A stretch of DNA of 64,000 bases from Fusobacterium ulcerans ATCC 49185. GTDB lineage: Bacteria; Fusobacteriota; Fusobacteriia; Fusobacteriales; Fusobacteriaceae. The notes under the pieces are model-generated. The model saw only the letters and a list, made by a program, of their open reading frames with translations, was not told the DNA's origin and did not search any database. Made by a program: the position numbers and the translations under genes. The stretch lies in contig NZ_LR215979.1 in NCBI RefSeq assembly GCF_900683735.1, forward strand, positions 3,472,001-3,536,000. Direction: 5' to 3'. Within the stretch, counting starts at the first letter, position 1. Every line of letters begins with the position of its first letter. Of this stretch, positions 1 to 8,582 are shown piece by piece.

Positions 1-1215
1 TCTTTAAAAGGAAAGAATGAAATAAAGGGAGAGGGAACATTATCAGCAGTTCAGGCTCTGTGTACAGCATTGAGCAGCTGTGTTGGAAATGGAAATATAG
101 TTGGGGTGGCTACTGCCATAGCCAGTGGAGGGCCAGGAGCAGTATTCTGGATGTGGGCAGCTGGAATAGTTGGAATGGCAACAAAGTATGCTGAGATAGT
201 ATTAGGTATAATCTATAGAGAAAAATCTGATGATGGAACTTATGTGGGAGGGCCCATGTATTATTTGTCAAAAGGATTGGGATGGAAAAAAATAGCTGTT
301 CTTTTTTCTATATTTATGTTTCTTCAAATAAGTGGAGGAGCACTTATACAATCTAATGCAGTAGCAATAGTAATAAAAGATATGTTTGGAATAAAACCTG
401 TATTTTCTGGACTTATGATGGCAGGAATAATTACAATAGTTGTTATTGGTGGTGTAAGAAGACTTGGAAAAGTAGCAGAAAGAATAATTCCTGTTATGAC
501 TATTATGTATTTTGTAGGGGGATTAGTAATAATAATTTCTAACTTTAATCATATAAGTTATGCTATAATAAGTATAATAACTTCTGCCTTTAATACACAA
601 GCAGTAGGGGGAGGAGTTTTAGGCTATACAATAAAAGAAGCAATGAGGTTTGGAGTAGCAAGAGGATTGTATTCCAATGAAGCTGGAGAAGGAAGTGCAC
701 CAGTGCTTCACTCTGCTGCTATTACAGATCATCCAGCAAGACAGGGACTTTATGGGATACTTGAGGTCTTTATTGATACTGTTGTCATCTGTTCACTGAC
801 AGCCTTTATTGTTTTAACTTCAGGAGTAGTAGAAATGGAAATATCACCAGCAGTTTATGTCATTACAGCTTTTGGAACTATACATTATATGTTTAGATAT
901 CTTATAGGGGCAAGTATGGTATTGTTTGCATTTTCTACTATATTATCTCAATGGTATTTTGGAAATGTGACATTGACTTATATTTTTAATTCCAAAGTAG
1001 CATCATATTTTAAATATGTATTTGTATGTCTTGCAGTAATAGGTTCTCTGAGCAGTTTAAAAATAGTGTGGCTTATACAAGATATAGTTCTGGGGTTGAT
1101 GATAATCCCAAATCTTATAGGACTTGTTCTTTTAAATAAAAAAGTTAAAGATGCAACTGAAGATTTTATGAGTATGATAAATAGAGGGGAGATAAAAAAA
1201 TATGTTGGCAAGTGA
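1..1215 (+). CDS. Sodium:alanine symporter (AGCS family), 5' end missing
   Basis: C-terminal 404 residues of an AGCS-family Na+/amino acid symporter of the inner membrane; such carriers move alanine or glycine with Na+. The frame is open from base 1, so the start lies upstream of the window. The family hallmark appears at once: a QALCTALSSCVGNGNIVGVA-like stretch, then GGPGAVFWMW and a GTYVGGPMYYL loop. About eight hydrophobic segments follow. The EAGEGSAPVLHSAA segment, typical of the family, sits near base 680. The stop codon lies inside the start of the downstream DeoR gene (14-nt overlap), so the two are probably co-transcribed. The family call is secure. The substrate (alanine, glycine or another small amino acid) cannot be read from the sequence. 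Confidence 0.93.
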   Translation, partial: SLKGKNEIKGEGTLSAVQALCTALSSCVGNGNIVGVATAIASGGPGAVFWMWAAGIVGMATKYAEIVLGIIYREKSDDGTYVGGPMYYLSKGLGWKKIAVLFSIFMFLQISGGALIQSNAVAIVIKDMFGIKPVFSGLMMAGIITIVVIGGVRRLGKVAERIIPVMTIMYFVGGLVIIISNFNHISYAIISIITSAFNTQAVGGGVLGYTIKEAMRFGVARGLYSNEAGEGSAPVLHSAAITDHPARQGLYGILEVFIDTVVICSLTAFIVLTSGVVEMEISPAVYVITAFGTIHYMFRYLIGASMVLFAFSTILSQWYFGNVTLTYIFNSKVASYFKYVFVCLAVIGSLSSLKIVWLIQDIVLGLMIIPNLIGLVLLNKKVKDATEDFMSMINRGEIKKYVGK

Positions 1216-1966
1216 TAGACAGGATAGAATATTAGAATTGTTAGAGCGAGATGGAAGTGTAAAAACTTCTAATCTTGTTAATATTATGGATGTTTCTCTT
1301 GAAACAATTCGTAGAGATTTGGATTTTTTAGAAAAACAGGGATATCTTCAAAAAGTATATGGAGGGGCTATTCTTAAAAATAAAGAGGGAAAAAATCTTA
1401 CTTATTCTTTAAGAGAATCAAAAAATACAGAAGAAAAAAGAGAAGTTGCTGTTTTAGCCTTAAAGTATATAAATGAAGGAGATACAATAGCTCTCAATGG
1501 AAGTACAACAAATATAGAAATAGCAAGACTGATAAAGGATAAATATTCTTCTTTGACAGTTGTTACCAATTCTCTCCTCATAGCAAATGAACTAGCAGAC
1601 ACAAAGGGAATAAATCTTATTTTGGCAGCTGGAATATATAATAAAACTGAGTTTGCATTTTTAGGAGAGATAACAGAACAATTTCTTCATAACTTTTCTG
1701 TTGATAAATCTTTCATATGTGTAGGAGGAATATCTCTAAAAAGAGGGGTAACAGATTTTCTTATTGAAGAGGTACTTGTAGAAAGAAAGATGGCAGAAAT
1801 AGCTGAAGAAGTATTTATTTTGGCAGATTCAACAAAGATAGAAAATAACTCACTCATAAAAATATGTGGTATAGAAAATTTAGATTTGATAATAACAGAT
1901 TCAAAGCTGGATGAAAATATTTTAAAAAAGTATCTTGAAAATGGAATTAAGATTATAAATAAATAG
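1202..1966 (+). CDS. DeoR-family transcriptional regulator
   Basis: A 254-residue DeoR/GlpR-type repressor. Residues about 5-58 form the winged helix-turn-helix, with the family signature SLETIRRDLDFLEKQGYL and the following VYGGA. Residues about 75-235 form the DeoRC sugar-phosphate sensor fold, with the conserved NGSTT and ADSTK segments. The start overlaps the end of the symporter gene by 14 nt, which implies translational coupling. These regulators usually answer to a phosphorylated sugar. Coupling to an amino-acid symporter is unusual, so the target may lie upstream of the window. The family is certain; the effector and operator are not visible here. Confidence 0.92.
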   Translation: MLASDRQDRILELLERDGSVKTSNLVNIMDVSLETIRRDLDFLEKQGYLQKVYGGAILKNKEGKNLTYSLRESKNTEEKREVAVLALKYINEGDTIALNGSTTNIEIARLIKDKYSSLTVVTNSLLIANELADTKGINLILAAGIYNKTEFAFLGEITEQFLHNFSVDKSFICVGGISLKRGVTDFLIEEVLVERKMAEIAEEVFILADSTKIENNSLIKICGIENLDLIITDSKLDENILKKYLENGIKIINK

Positions 1967-1971
1967 ATTAA

Positions 1972-2032
1972 AAAATATGGGTAGACAGAAAACTGTAAAA
2001 TTATATTTACACTTAAAAGTCACCCATATTTT
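1972..2032. terminator. Possible bidirectional terminator between deoR and cutC
   Basis: An 11-bp inverted repeat (1972-1982 with 2022-2032, aaaatatgggt/acccatatttt) sits between two convergent genes. The loop is long (about 39 nt) and contains a smaller tgtaaa/tttaca repeat. The A/T ends of the arms supply a U-run in either direction. The long loop makes this weaker than the other terminators in the window. Confidence 0.35.
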
Positions 2033-2035
2033 AAA

Positions 2036-2644
2036 TTACATTATTTTTTTACCATGATATTCAGAAGCTGGTATAGCAGCAGCAACTTCTTCAAAATTAT
2101 CACTTGTAACTTTTCCTGCTATCAGTATGATAATTCTGTTATCAGCCTTTTTTATCATGGCATTAAGAATATCTTTTCCTTCAAGTGCAGTTTCTTTAGT
2201 TCCAGAAGAAAGGATTCTTTTTACTCCAATTTCAACAAATCTGTCTATAACTTCAACAGGGTTTTCCAACTCATCTACAGCCTTATGAAATGTAACTTCC
2301 ATAGGAGAAGCAAGATCAACAAGTTCTTTTAAAGTTTCAAAATCAACTTTGTTATCAGCAGTAAGAACTCCAAGAACAACTCCTTTTATCCCTAATGATT
2401 TACATATTTTTATATCCTCTTTCATTATTTCTATTTCTTCTCTTGAATAACAGAAATCCCCTCCTCTTGGTCTGATTATAGGGAAAGCAGGAATAGTAAG
2501 TTTTGTAGCAGCCATTTTAATAGTACCATAAGATGGAGTAGTTCCACCAAGGTAAAGATTATCACATAATTCTATTCTGTCAGCTCCTCTTTTTTCAGCT
2601 GCAAGAGCTTCTGAAAATGATTCTACACATACTTCTTTTATCAT
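2036..2644 (-). CDS. cutC: Copper homeostasis protein CutC
   Basis: A 202-residue TIM-barrel protein of the CutC family. It begins with the family hallmark KEVCVESFSEALAAEKRGADRIELC and continues with GGTTPSYG, PIIRPRGGDFCYS, VTFHKAVDE and RILSSGT, all in the usual order. It is cytoplasmic. The name comes from copper tolerance in E. coli; the biochemical role in the family is still debated. It is a single gene, convergent with deoR and divergent from the amidase gene. The ATG at 2644 is preceded by aaggag at the proper distance on the minus strand. The length fits the shorter Firmicutes/Fusobacteria members. Confidence 0.93.
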   Translation of the reverse strand: MIKEVCVESFSEALAAEKRGADRIELCDNLYLGGTTPSYGTIKMAATKLTIPAFPIIRPRGGDFCYSREEIEIMKEDIKICKSLGIKGVVLGVLTADNKVDFETLKELVDLASPMEVTFHKAVDELENPVEVIDRFVEIGVKRILSSGTKETALEGKDILNAMIKKADNRIIILIAGKVTSDNFEEVAAAIPASEYHGKKIM

Positions 2645-2829
2645 AAAATTCTCCTTATTCTATAAATTTTTAATTTGTATTTTCATCTTGTTGTATATTT
2701 TTTATTTCATTTTTTATATTATATCCTATATTTTATCTTTATACCAGAGGGATAGATTTAAAATTTTAATATATAGTTATTTTTTCAATGAAATGTTAGA
2801 ATAAAGAAAAAGAATAAAGGGGGAAGATA

Positions 2830-3732
2830 ATGATATGTATAAGTAAAGATTATGTAACAGACATACTTAAATGGGATAATAAAGCAGCAGCTCATTGTAA
2901 AGATGGAGAGATAGTAGTATTTGAAACAAGAGATTGTTATGATAATTGTATAACAAGCTCAGAAAGACCGATGGGTGATAGAAAAGATGGACTTTCTAAT
3001 CCAGTAACAGGGGCATTGTATGTAGATGGAGCTGAAAAAGGAGATATATTAAAAGTTGAGATAAGAGATATAAAGCTTCGTCCTTGGGGAGTAATGCGTT
3101 CTTCAAATGTTGGAGGAGTTTTTTATGAGAAATATGATAAAAGAGAAGCTGTAATATATTCTATCAGAGATAATAAAATATTGTTTGATGATGTTTTAGA
3201 ATTAGATGTAGATTCTATGATAGGAGTTATTGGAACAGCTCCTGAAGGAGAAGAGGGGATTCCTACAATTACACCAGGAAAACATGGTGGAAACATGGAC
3301 TGTAAGAAGATAACAGCAGGTTCTATAATTTATCTTCCTGTAAATGTAGATGGAGGACTTTTATCTATGGGGGATATTCATGCTCTTATGGGAGATGGAG
3401 AGGTTTTTATTTGTGGACTGGAAACAGCTGGAGAGATAACTGTTAAGGTAAGTGTATTAAAAAATACAAAACTTCCAGTACCATTTTTATATTCTGGAGA
3501 AAAGGTTATGACTATACAATCTGCTGAAACTTTAGATAAAGCTGGAGATATGGCAGCAAAAGAGATGTTTGAATTTGTAAAAGATGCTTCTGGGCAGAGT
3601 GATTTGAAAACAGGAATGCTAATGTCATTACTTTCTGATATGGCAGTATGTCAAGTAGTGGATCCTCTTCTTACAATGAGAGTTGAATTTCCTCTTCCAG
3701 TACTTGAAAAATATGGGTACAAACTTCCTTAA
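2830..3732 (+). CDS. Acetamidase/formamidase family protein
   Basis: A 300-residue member of the FmdA/AmdA family, which hydrolyses short amides such as formamide or acetamide to the acid plus ammonia. Visible family features are NPVTGALYVDGAEKGDILKVEI near residues 57-78, a GTAPEGEEGIPTITPGKHGGNMDCK stretch holding the conserved GGN-D site, and GDIHALMGDGE near residue 185. It is cytoplasmic. A strong ribosome binding site (gggggaag) precedes the ATG. It stands alone, divergent from cutC, so context gives no substrate. In this genus an ammonia-releasing amidase would suit amino-acid-based metabolism, but that is inference. Confidence 0.9.
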   Translation: MICISKDYVTDILKWDNKAAAHCKDGEIVVFETRDCYDNCITSSERPMGDRKDGLSNPVTGALYVDGAEKGDILKVEIRDIKLRPWGVMRSSNVGGVFYEKYDKREAVIYSIRDNKILFDDVLELDVDSMIGVIGTAPEGEEGIPTITPGKHGGNMDCKKITAGSIIYLPVNVDGGLLSMGDIHALMGDGEVFICGLETAGEITVKVSVLKNTKLPVPFLYSGEKVMTIQSAETLDKAGDMAAKEMFEFVKDASGQSDLKTGMLMSLLSDMAVCQVVDPLLTMRVEFPLPVLEKYGYKLP

Positions 3733-3869
3733 AATAAAATTGTTATAAGATAAAACGATAATATAAAAAGTTATCTTGTAAATATAAAGAATAAAAAATA
3801 GTAAGAAAAAATTTACTTAATAAATAAAATCAAAAATATATGAAAAATATTTTAGGAGGTTTTAATGCT

Positions 3870-4270
3870 ATGAATGATGAATTGAAAATCAAGATGTACT
3901 CATTTACAGTGGACTGTATAGATCCTTACAAATTAGCAAAATTTTATGCTGATTTACTCAAATGGGAAATACCCTTTTATGATGAAGATTATGCCTGTAT
4001 ATGTCCTCCAAAAATATCTCAAGGGGCATATCCTGGGATAACATTTCAGCGTAATCCTGAATATGTACCTCCTGTGTGGCCAGAAAAACCTGAGGCTCAG
4101 CAGCAAATGGCACATTTAGACTTTGCTGTTAATAATTTAGAGGAAGCAGTTCACTATGCAGTTCAGTGTGGAGCAACAATTGCACCTGAGCAGTTCTCTG
4201 ATAGTTGGAGAGTTATTGCTTATGTCAGATGAAGCCAATTTTTGAAAGTCCTCATTTTGCATTACGATAG
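3870..4270 (+). pseudogene. VOC/glyoxalase-family gene broken by a frameshifting deletion
   Basis: A glyoxalase/VOC-type small protein gene. The start at 3870 is preferred because aggaggt (3854-3860) lies 9 nt upstream; an in-frame ATG at 3840 has no such site. The first 115 residues look normal (FTVDCIDPYKLAKFYADLLKW, FQRNPEYVPPVWPEKP, HLDFAVNNLEEAV). After Ser-Asp-Ser-Trp-Arg-Val the frame ends early at 4232. The family's usual tail then continues in another frame: Cys-Leu-Cys-Gln-Met-Lys and on to a TAG at 4270. Only 2 nt separate the Val codon (4212-4214) from the Cys codon (4217-4219), where relatives carry nine codons (a Met-Leu-Asp-Pro-Ala-Gly-His-Pro-Phe type segment). A 25-nt loss fits both the missing piece and the frame change. 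The gene is probably inactive. Confidence 0.75.
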
Positions 4271-4382
4271 AATATTATAATAATTCTATAAATACAGGGC
4301 TGACAACTTTGGTTTTGTCATTAAATTCAAACAAATTTTTGAACTGTTTTTAGTGTTTTAATAATGAAATATAACTATAAAA

Positions 4383-4423
4383 TCCCAGTAATTAAAACAG
4401 ATGAAACTGTCTAACTACTGGGA
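4383..4423. terminator. Bidirectional intrinsic terminator
   Basis: An 8-bp stem tcccagta (4383-4390) / tactggga (4416-4423), with an inner acag/ctgt pairing. It is followed on the plus strand by ctttattttattt and on the minus strand by ttttatag. It sits just past the stop of the minus-strand CGGC gene and can end transcription from both sides. Confidence 0.65.
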
Positions 4424-4430
4424 CTTTATT

Positions 4431-4865
4431 TTATTTGTTTAGAGCAGTGTAATCTTTGTATACTCCCTCTTCTCTTCTTCTTGTAGCAGTTTTAGAAAGA
4501 TAGCTTCCTTCAACAATATTTTCATACCCCATCTTGTTTATTATTTTCTTCATAGCATTGATAAATGGACATCTGTCAGAATGATGATTATCAAAGGCTA
4601 CACATGAAGCAAAATGTATAGCAACTTCATCTTTAGTGATAAGGTTTTCTTTAGCAATTAGTTTGTTGACATTTCCTAAAAGACTGTTGATACCTTTTCC
4701 ATGACATCCTCCACATTGAAAAGTAAGAAATCTAAGTTCTTCACTTTTAGGGTAATCTTTAAACACTCCTGTTCTAGTAAAAAATGAATTCATACAATGA
4801 AAACCACTGCATCTTCTTTTGGCAATTTCACATTGAATAGTGATGATAAGTCTTATATTTTCCAT
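4431..4865 (-). CDS. CGGC-domain protein (putative metal-binding)
   Basis: A 144-residue protein of the CGGC family, named for the Cys-Gly-Gly-Cys motif seen here at residues 51-54 (FQCGGCHGKGI). Further cysteines at 12, 19 and 24 and the FASCVAFDNHHSDRCPFINAMK segment also fit the family, whose members are thought to bind metal. No signal peptide, so it is probably cytoplasmic. The ATG has a good ribosome binding site (ggaggg). It runs divergently from the thiamine operon. Its biological role is not known and the neighbours do not settle it. Confidence 0.85.
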   Translation of the reverse strand: MENIRLIITIQCEIAKRRCSGFHCMNSFFTRTGVFKDYPKSEELRFLTFQCGGCHGKGINSLLGNVNKLIAKENLITKDEVAIHFASCVAFDNHHSDRCPFINAMKKIINKMGYENIVEGSYLSKTATRRREEGVYKDYTALNK

Positions 4866-4978
4866 TTTTCCCTCCTATGTTCCCTGTATAAAAATATAAT
4901 AACATAAAACAAAGATTGAAGATATGATTTATATAAATAAAATTCATATTTTAAAATCCAGATTTTTTTAAGAAATGC

Positions 4979-5007
4979 TAGACATTCATAAGGAATAGTG
5001 ATATTAT
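4979..5007 (+). promoter_or_regulatory. Promoter of the TPP riboswitch / ykoFEDC operon
   Basis: TAGACA (4979-4984), a 17-nt spacer and TATTAT (5002-5007). The predicted transcript would start near 5014, just before the aptamer, which supports the call. Assignment is by consensus match only. Confidence 0.55.
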
Positions 5008-5018
5008 AATTTAGTTGA

Positions 5019-5102
5019 ATTACTGGGGTGCTTAAAAAGCTGAGATAGGAAATTCCTGAACCCATATAACTTGATTCGGATAATACCGGCGAAAGGAGTA
5101 AT
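5019..5102 (+). ncRNA. TPP (thi-box) riboswitch aptamer
   Basis: All core pieces of the TPP aptamer are present in order: ggggtgc (5025-5031), gctgaga (5039-5045), a ctgaaccc segment (5056-5063), the ggataataccggcga core (5078-5092) and the closing P1 helix attact (5019-5024) / agtaat (5097-5102). The aptamer senses thiamine pyrophosphate in the nascent mRNA. It precedes an intrinsic terminator and the ykoFEDC thiamine/HMP uptake genes, so TPP should switch the operon off. Confidence 0.93.
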
Positions 5103-5126
5103 GTGTATATTTTTTATTAAATAACC

Positions 5127-5162
5127 AAACCTCCTTTTGCAGATATAAAAGGAGGTTTTTTT
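5127..5162 (+). terminator. Riboswitch-controlled terminator that also hides the ykoF ribosome binding site
   Basis: A perfect 12-bp stem (5127-5138 / 5147-5158) with an 8-nt loop and a T-run to 5162. The 3' arm contains ggagg (5151-5155), the ribosome binding site of ykoF, whose ATG is at 5164. The aptamer's 3' end (gcgaaaggag, 5089-5098) can pair with the 5' arm and loop edge (ctccttttgc, 5131-5140) over 10 bp with one G-U pair, forming an antiterminator when TPP is absent. Confidence 0.88.
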
Positions 5163-5163
5163 A

Positions 5164-5772
5164 ATGGGATTGAAAGATTGTTTATGGTGTATAGGTGGAG
5201 CAAGTAAAGGAGTAGCTGGAGGTAGATTTTCTCTTTATCCAATGGCTGATAATTTTGTAGATATTATTCTTGAAGGACTTGAAAAGACAGATACCTCAAA
5301 AGTATGGAAGCAAACTGATAAATTAAGCACATGTGTTAGAGGGAAAAGCACTCATGTATTTGATGTAGTTAAAGGTCTTTTTGTAAATGCCTATAAAGAA
5401 AATGTACATATGGCTCTTGAAGCTACTTTTTCTAAAGGATGCCCAGGGGATACTGATGCAGATTCATTTATGGAAGCAGATGATGAAAAAGTAAATGAAA
5501 AAAATATCAAAGATAAAAAATTTAATGTTGTAAGCAAAATATCTTTCTACCCTATGGGGGAAGAAGATTATATGGAGCATATAGCCAAAGCAGTAATGAC
5601 AGCAAAAGACAAGGGAGTTTTTGCTAAAAGTTCTCACTATGTGTCTATCTTAGAGGGAGATGTTCATGATGTGTTTGGTGTACTGGAAGAGATATTCCAG
5701 TATGGAGAGGCAAATCTTTCACACTATATTTTACAGGTTACTATTTCAGTAAATAGTCCAACAAAAGACTAG
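5164..5772 (+). CDS. ykoF: YkoF-family thiamine/HMP-binding protein
   Basis: A 202-residue protein of the YkoF family, which carries two related ferredoxin-like domains that bind thiamine or its pyrimidine precursor. The duplication shows here: GRFSLYPMADNFVDIILEGLEK near residues 20-42 is echoed by KISFYPMGEEDYMEHIAKAVM near 122-142, and each is followed by a region ending in VFDVVKGLF or VFGVLEEIF. No signal peptide, so it is cytoplasmic. It is the first gene of a four-gene operon under a TPP riboswitch. Its ribosome binding site lies in the terminator's 3' arm. The family call is strong; HMP rather than thiamine as ligand follows from the B. subtilis operon. Confidence 0.9.
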   Translation: MGLKDCLWCIGGASKGVAGGRFSLYPMADNFVDIILEGLEKTDTSKVWKQTDKLSTCVRGKSTHVFDVVKGLFVNAYKENVHMALEATFSKGCPGDTDADSFMEADDEKVNEKNIKDKKFNVVSKISFYPMGEEDYMEHIAKAVMTAKDKGVFAKSSHYVSILEGDVHDVFGVLEEIFQYGEANLSHYILQVTISVNSPTKD

Positions 5773-5788
5773 AATATCAGGAGGGAAA

Positions 5789-6382
5789 ATGTTTAACTGG
5801 AAACTAAAAGATGTAATAATGGTATCAATTTTTTCTGTAATATTTTCATTTATATATTTAGGAGCTGTATATTTTGCCAATTTTCTTGCAACAATACTTG
5901 CCCCTTTTGGATTAGCTCCTTTTGCCTATGAGATACTTTTTGGTGTATGGTTTATGGCTTCTACTTTTGTGCCATATATTGTACAGAGATCAGGAGTAGC
6001 AGTTGTATCAGAAGTTCTTTCTGCTCTGATAGAAGTTATCATGGGAAATATGTTTGGACCAATAGTTATTCTTTCTGGAATAATTCAAGGAATGGGGCCA
6101 GAGCTTGTATTTGCTAAGAATAAATATAGAAACTTTACTATGATGAATATGTGCCTTGCAGCAGGAGCAGCTTGTGTAGCAAGTTTTATATGGGGATTTA
6201 TAAGAGGAGGATTTGTAAAATATTCTCCAATGATGTTAGTATGTATGTTTATAGTAAGACTTATCAGTTCAGTTGTGTTTTCAGGTGTAATCTGTAAAAT
6301 AGCTGCTGATAAACTAGCAGAAACAGGAGCATTGAGTGGATATACTCTTGGGCAGCAGAATGACCCTGAAATGGAAGATTAA
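5789..6382 (+). CDS. ykoE: ECF transporter substrate-binding subunit, YkoE family (HMP/thiamine)
   Basis: A 197-residue membrane protein with five or six hydrophobic segments, the size and layout of the YkoE S-component that captures thiamine or hydroxymethylpyrimidine. The N-terminal WKLKDVIMVSIFSVIFSFIYLG helix and the central PYIVQRSGVAVVSEVLSALIEVIMGN segment are typical of the family. It lies 16 nt after ykoF with a good ribosome binding site (ggaggg) and is followed at once by the ATPase and T-component genes. The uptake complex would need YkoE, YkoD and YkoC together in the inner membrane. Confidence 0.9.
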   Translation: MFNWKLKDVIMVSIFSVIFSFIYLGAVYFANFLATILAPFGLAPFAYEILFGVWFMASTFVPYIVQRSGVAVVSEVLSALIEVIMGNMFGPIVILSGIIQGMGPELVFAKNKYRNFTMMNMCLAAGAACVASFIWGFIRGGFVKYSPMMLVCMFIVRLISSVVFSGVICKIAADKLAETGALSGYTLGQQNDPEMED

Positions 6383-6385
6383 TCT

Positions 6386-7828
6386 ATGGAAGAAGTTTTA
6401 AGATGTCAGGATATTGTTTTTAAATATAGAGAAACATCAAAAGAAAATATAATGGATGGATTTACATACTCTTTTAATAAAGGGAAAGTATATCTAATAA
6501 CAGGGTTTTCTGGATGTGGAAAAAGTACTCTAGCTAATGTTATTACAGGACTTTATCCAGATAGTAAAGGAATACTTTCCAAAGGAGAAGTAAAGCTTTT
6601 TGAAAAAGAAATATCTGAATATCCTCCTGAAAAAAGAGCAGAATATATTATGATGATGTTTCAAAATGCTGATACTCAGTTTTGTATGGATATAGTGAGA
6701 GATGAAATCATATTCTGTCTGGAAAATATTGCTTTTCCTGTAGAAAAAATGGATGAAATTATAGAAGCAGTACTAAAAAAGATTGGGATAGAGCATCTAA
6801 AGTATAGGAAAATATCTTCACTTTCAGGTGGAGAAAAACAAAAACTTTCACTGGCGTGTGTACTGGCAGTAGAGCCCCAAATTATAGTGCTGGATGAACC
6901 TTTTGCCAATGTGGATTATGAAAGCAGTCAGGAAATTGTAAATATATTGAAAAATATAAATAGAGAGAAAGAAGTGACTATAATAGCTGTAGATCACAGA
7001 ATATCTCTTTGGAAAGATATAGATTACACTCTTCTCCATTTAGGAAAAGGGTGTAGTTTTGTTGATAAAAATATTGATAAATATCTTGTTGATATAATAG
7101 ATGAAGAGGAATATAAAAAAAATTATCTGGAAAAATATGAGAAATTTAAAGATAGAGTAGATTCTATAGAGATAGAAGAATTAAAAATAGTATATGAAAA
7201 GAACTCTCTTCTGGAAGATATTAATATTAAGATAAAAGAGGGAAGCATTACTTCGATAATTGGAAAAAGTGGAGCTGGAAAAACTTCTCTTCTTAAAGCA
7301 ATAGCAGGAATATCTAAAATATCATCTGGAAATATAAAAATACTTGGAACAGATATCAAAAAAATCAGAGAGAAGATATTTATAAACACCATAGGAATAG
7401 TTTTTCAAAATCCCCAAAATCAATTTATTACATATAAAGTGATAGAAGAGATAATGTTTACTCTGAAAAAAAGATATCCTAAAGAGAATGAAAAAATTCT
7501 TTTAGAGAAAGCAGAAAATTTATTGAAAGAATTTGAACTTTACAAATATAGAAATTTTTCTCCTTTTTCACTTAGCCAGGGTCAGCAGAGAAAACTTGCT
7601 GTTTTATCTATGTTGGGAGCTGGACAGAAAATAATCCTTTGTGATGAGCCTACTTATGGGCAGGATAATAAAACAAGTATTGAAATAATGGAATTTCTTA
7701 AAAGAAAAGCTGATGAAGATGGAATCACTGTGGTAATGGTATCTCATGACAGAAATCTTGTATTCAGGTATTCAGATTTTATCTATGAAACTACATCTGA
7801 TAAAAAGATAAGGAGAGTGGAAGTATGA
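6386..7828 (+). CDS. ykoD: ECF transporter ATP-binding protein with two ABC domains (YkoD-like)
   Basis: A 480-residue fusion of two ABC ATPase domains, as in B. subtilis YkoD. Domain 1 has Walker A GFSGCGKST at residues 40-48, signature LSGGEKQ near 146 and Walker B IIVLDEPFANVD. Domain 2 has Walker A GKSGAGKT near 293, signature LSQGQQRK near 395 (Q in place of the first G) and Walker B IILCDEPTYGQD. It powers uptake through YkoE and YkoC at the cytoplasmic face. It starts 3 nt after the ykoE stop and overlaps ykoC by 4 nt (ATGA), so the operon is tightly coupled. Confidence 0.93.
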   Translation: MEEVLRCQDIVFKYRETSKENIMDGFTYSFNKGKVYLITGFSGCGKSTLANVITGLYPDSKGILSKGEVKLFEKEISEYPPEKRAEYIMMMFQNADTQFCMDIVRDEIIFCLENIAFPVEKMDEIIEAVLKKIGIEHLKYRKISSLSGGEKQKLSLACVLAVEPQIIVLDEPFANVDYESSQEIVNILKNINREKEVTIIAVDHRISLWKDIDYTLLHLGKGCSFVDKNIDKYLVDIIDEEEYKKNYLEKYEKFKDRVDSIEIEELKIVYEKNSLLEDINIKIKEGSITSIIGKSGAGKTSLLKAIAGISKISSGNIKILGTDIKKIREKIFINTIGIVFQNPQNQFITYKVIEEIMFTLKKRYPKENEKILLEKAENLLKEFELYKYRNFSPFSLSQGQQRKLAVLSMLGAGQKIILCDEPTYGQDNKTSIEIMEFLKRKADEDGITVVMVSHDRNLVFRYSDFIYETTSDKKIRRVEV

Positions 7829-8520
7829 TAAAACTCAATCCAGGATATAAAGGACTCACGATATTTCTAGTTTCTCTGCTCCTTTCTTTTGAATATAATT
7901 ACTATTTAAATTTTTCAGTATTCTGTATATGTGTTATGCTTATGATCATTAATAAAATTTCATTGAAAAAAATTCTATTTGCATTTCTCCCAGTACTTCT
8001 TCTGGCAGGGGGAGTATTTTTTACAGGAATGCTCTACAGCAATTCAGGAACTGCTGAGGATATAACCAACCTTACTAAGACAGTTGTGATTATAGGAAAT
8101 ATAGAAAATGGATTGCAGCTTTCAATAAGAATACTGGCTTATGCTGGGCTGGGACTTCTTTTTGTATTTACAACTGACCCAAGGCTTTTTATAATCAGCC
8201 TTATGCAGCAATTTCATCTTCCAGGAAATTTTGCCTATGGAATACTTGCAGCATATGGTTTCATTCCAGTGATAAAACAGGAATATGAGAATATGAGGTA
8301 TGCCTACAGAGCCAGAGGAGTGAAAAGAAATATATTTATGCTTCCAATGCTTGTGACAGCTGTACGTTCTTCTGAGAGCATTGCAATGGCTATGGAATCA
8401 AAAGGATTTAATGCAAAAAGCAAGAGAACAGAATATATAAAATTAAAGGTTACAAAATGGGATTATGTAGTTTTGATAGGAAGTACAGGAATAACACTTC
8501 TTGCAATGCTTCTATTTTAA
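7825..8520 (+). CDS. ykoC: ECF transporter transmembrane T-component (YkoC-like)
   Basis: A 231-residue integral membrane protein with four to six hydrophobic segments. It carries the EcfT coupling signature, here YRARGVKRN near residues 165-175 and ESKGFNAKSKRTEY near 190-204; these Arg-Gly-like helices contact the ATPase. Its ATG overlaps the stop of ykoD. As last gene of the operon it completes the thiamine/HMP ECF importer. No terminator is obvious directly after it, but the MerR gene follows after 62 nt with its own TATAAT-like box. Confidence 0.88.
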   Translation: MIKLNPGYKGLTIFLVSLLLSFEYNYYLNFSVFCICVMLMIINKISLKKILFAFLPVLLLAGGVFFTGMLYSNSGTAEDITNLTKTVVIIGNIENGLQLSIRILAYAGLGLLFVFTTDPRLFIISLMQQFHLPGNFAYGILAAYGFIPVIKQEYENMRYAYRARGVKRNIFMLPMLVTAVRSSESIAMAMESKGFNAKSKRTEYIKLKVTKWDYVVLIGSTGITLLAMLLF

Positions 8521-8582
8521 CTTTCTATTTTTTTCCTCCTGCTGTATAATAGGATAAAATATTTGAATGAGGAGAAATAAAA

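Noticed and set aside
4853-5065. 70-codon minus-strand frame upstream of the CGGC gene
   Set aside because: It lies over the TPP riboswitch and its promoter on the other strand, has no ribosome binding site and no recognisable protein features.
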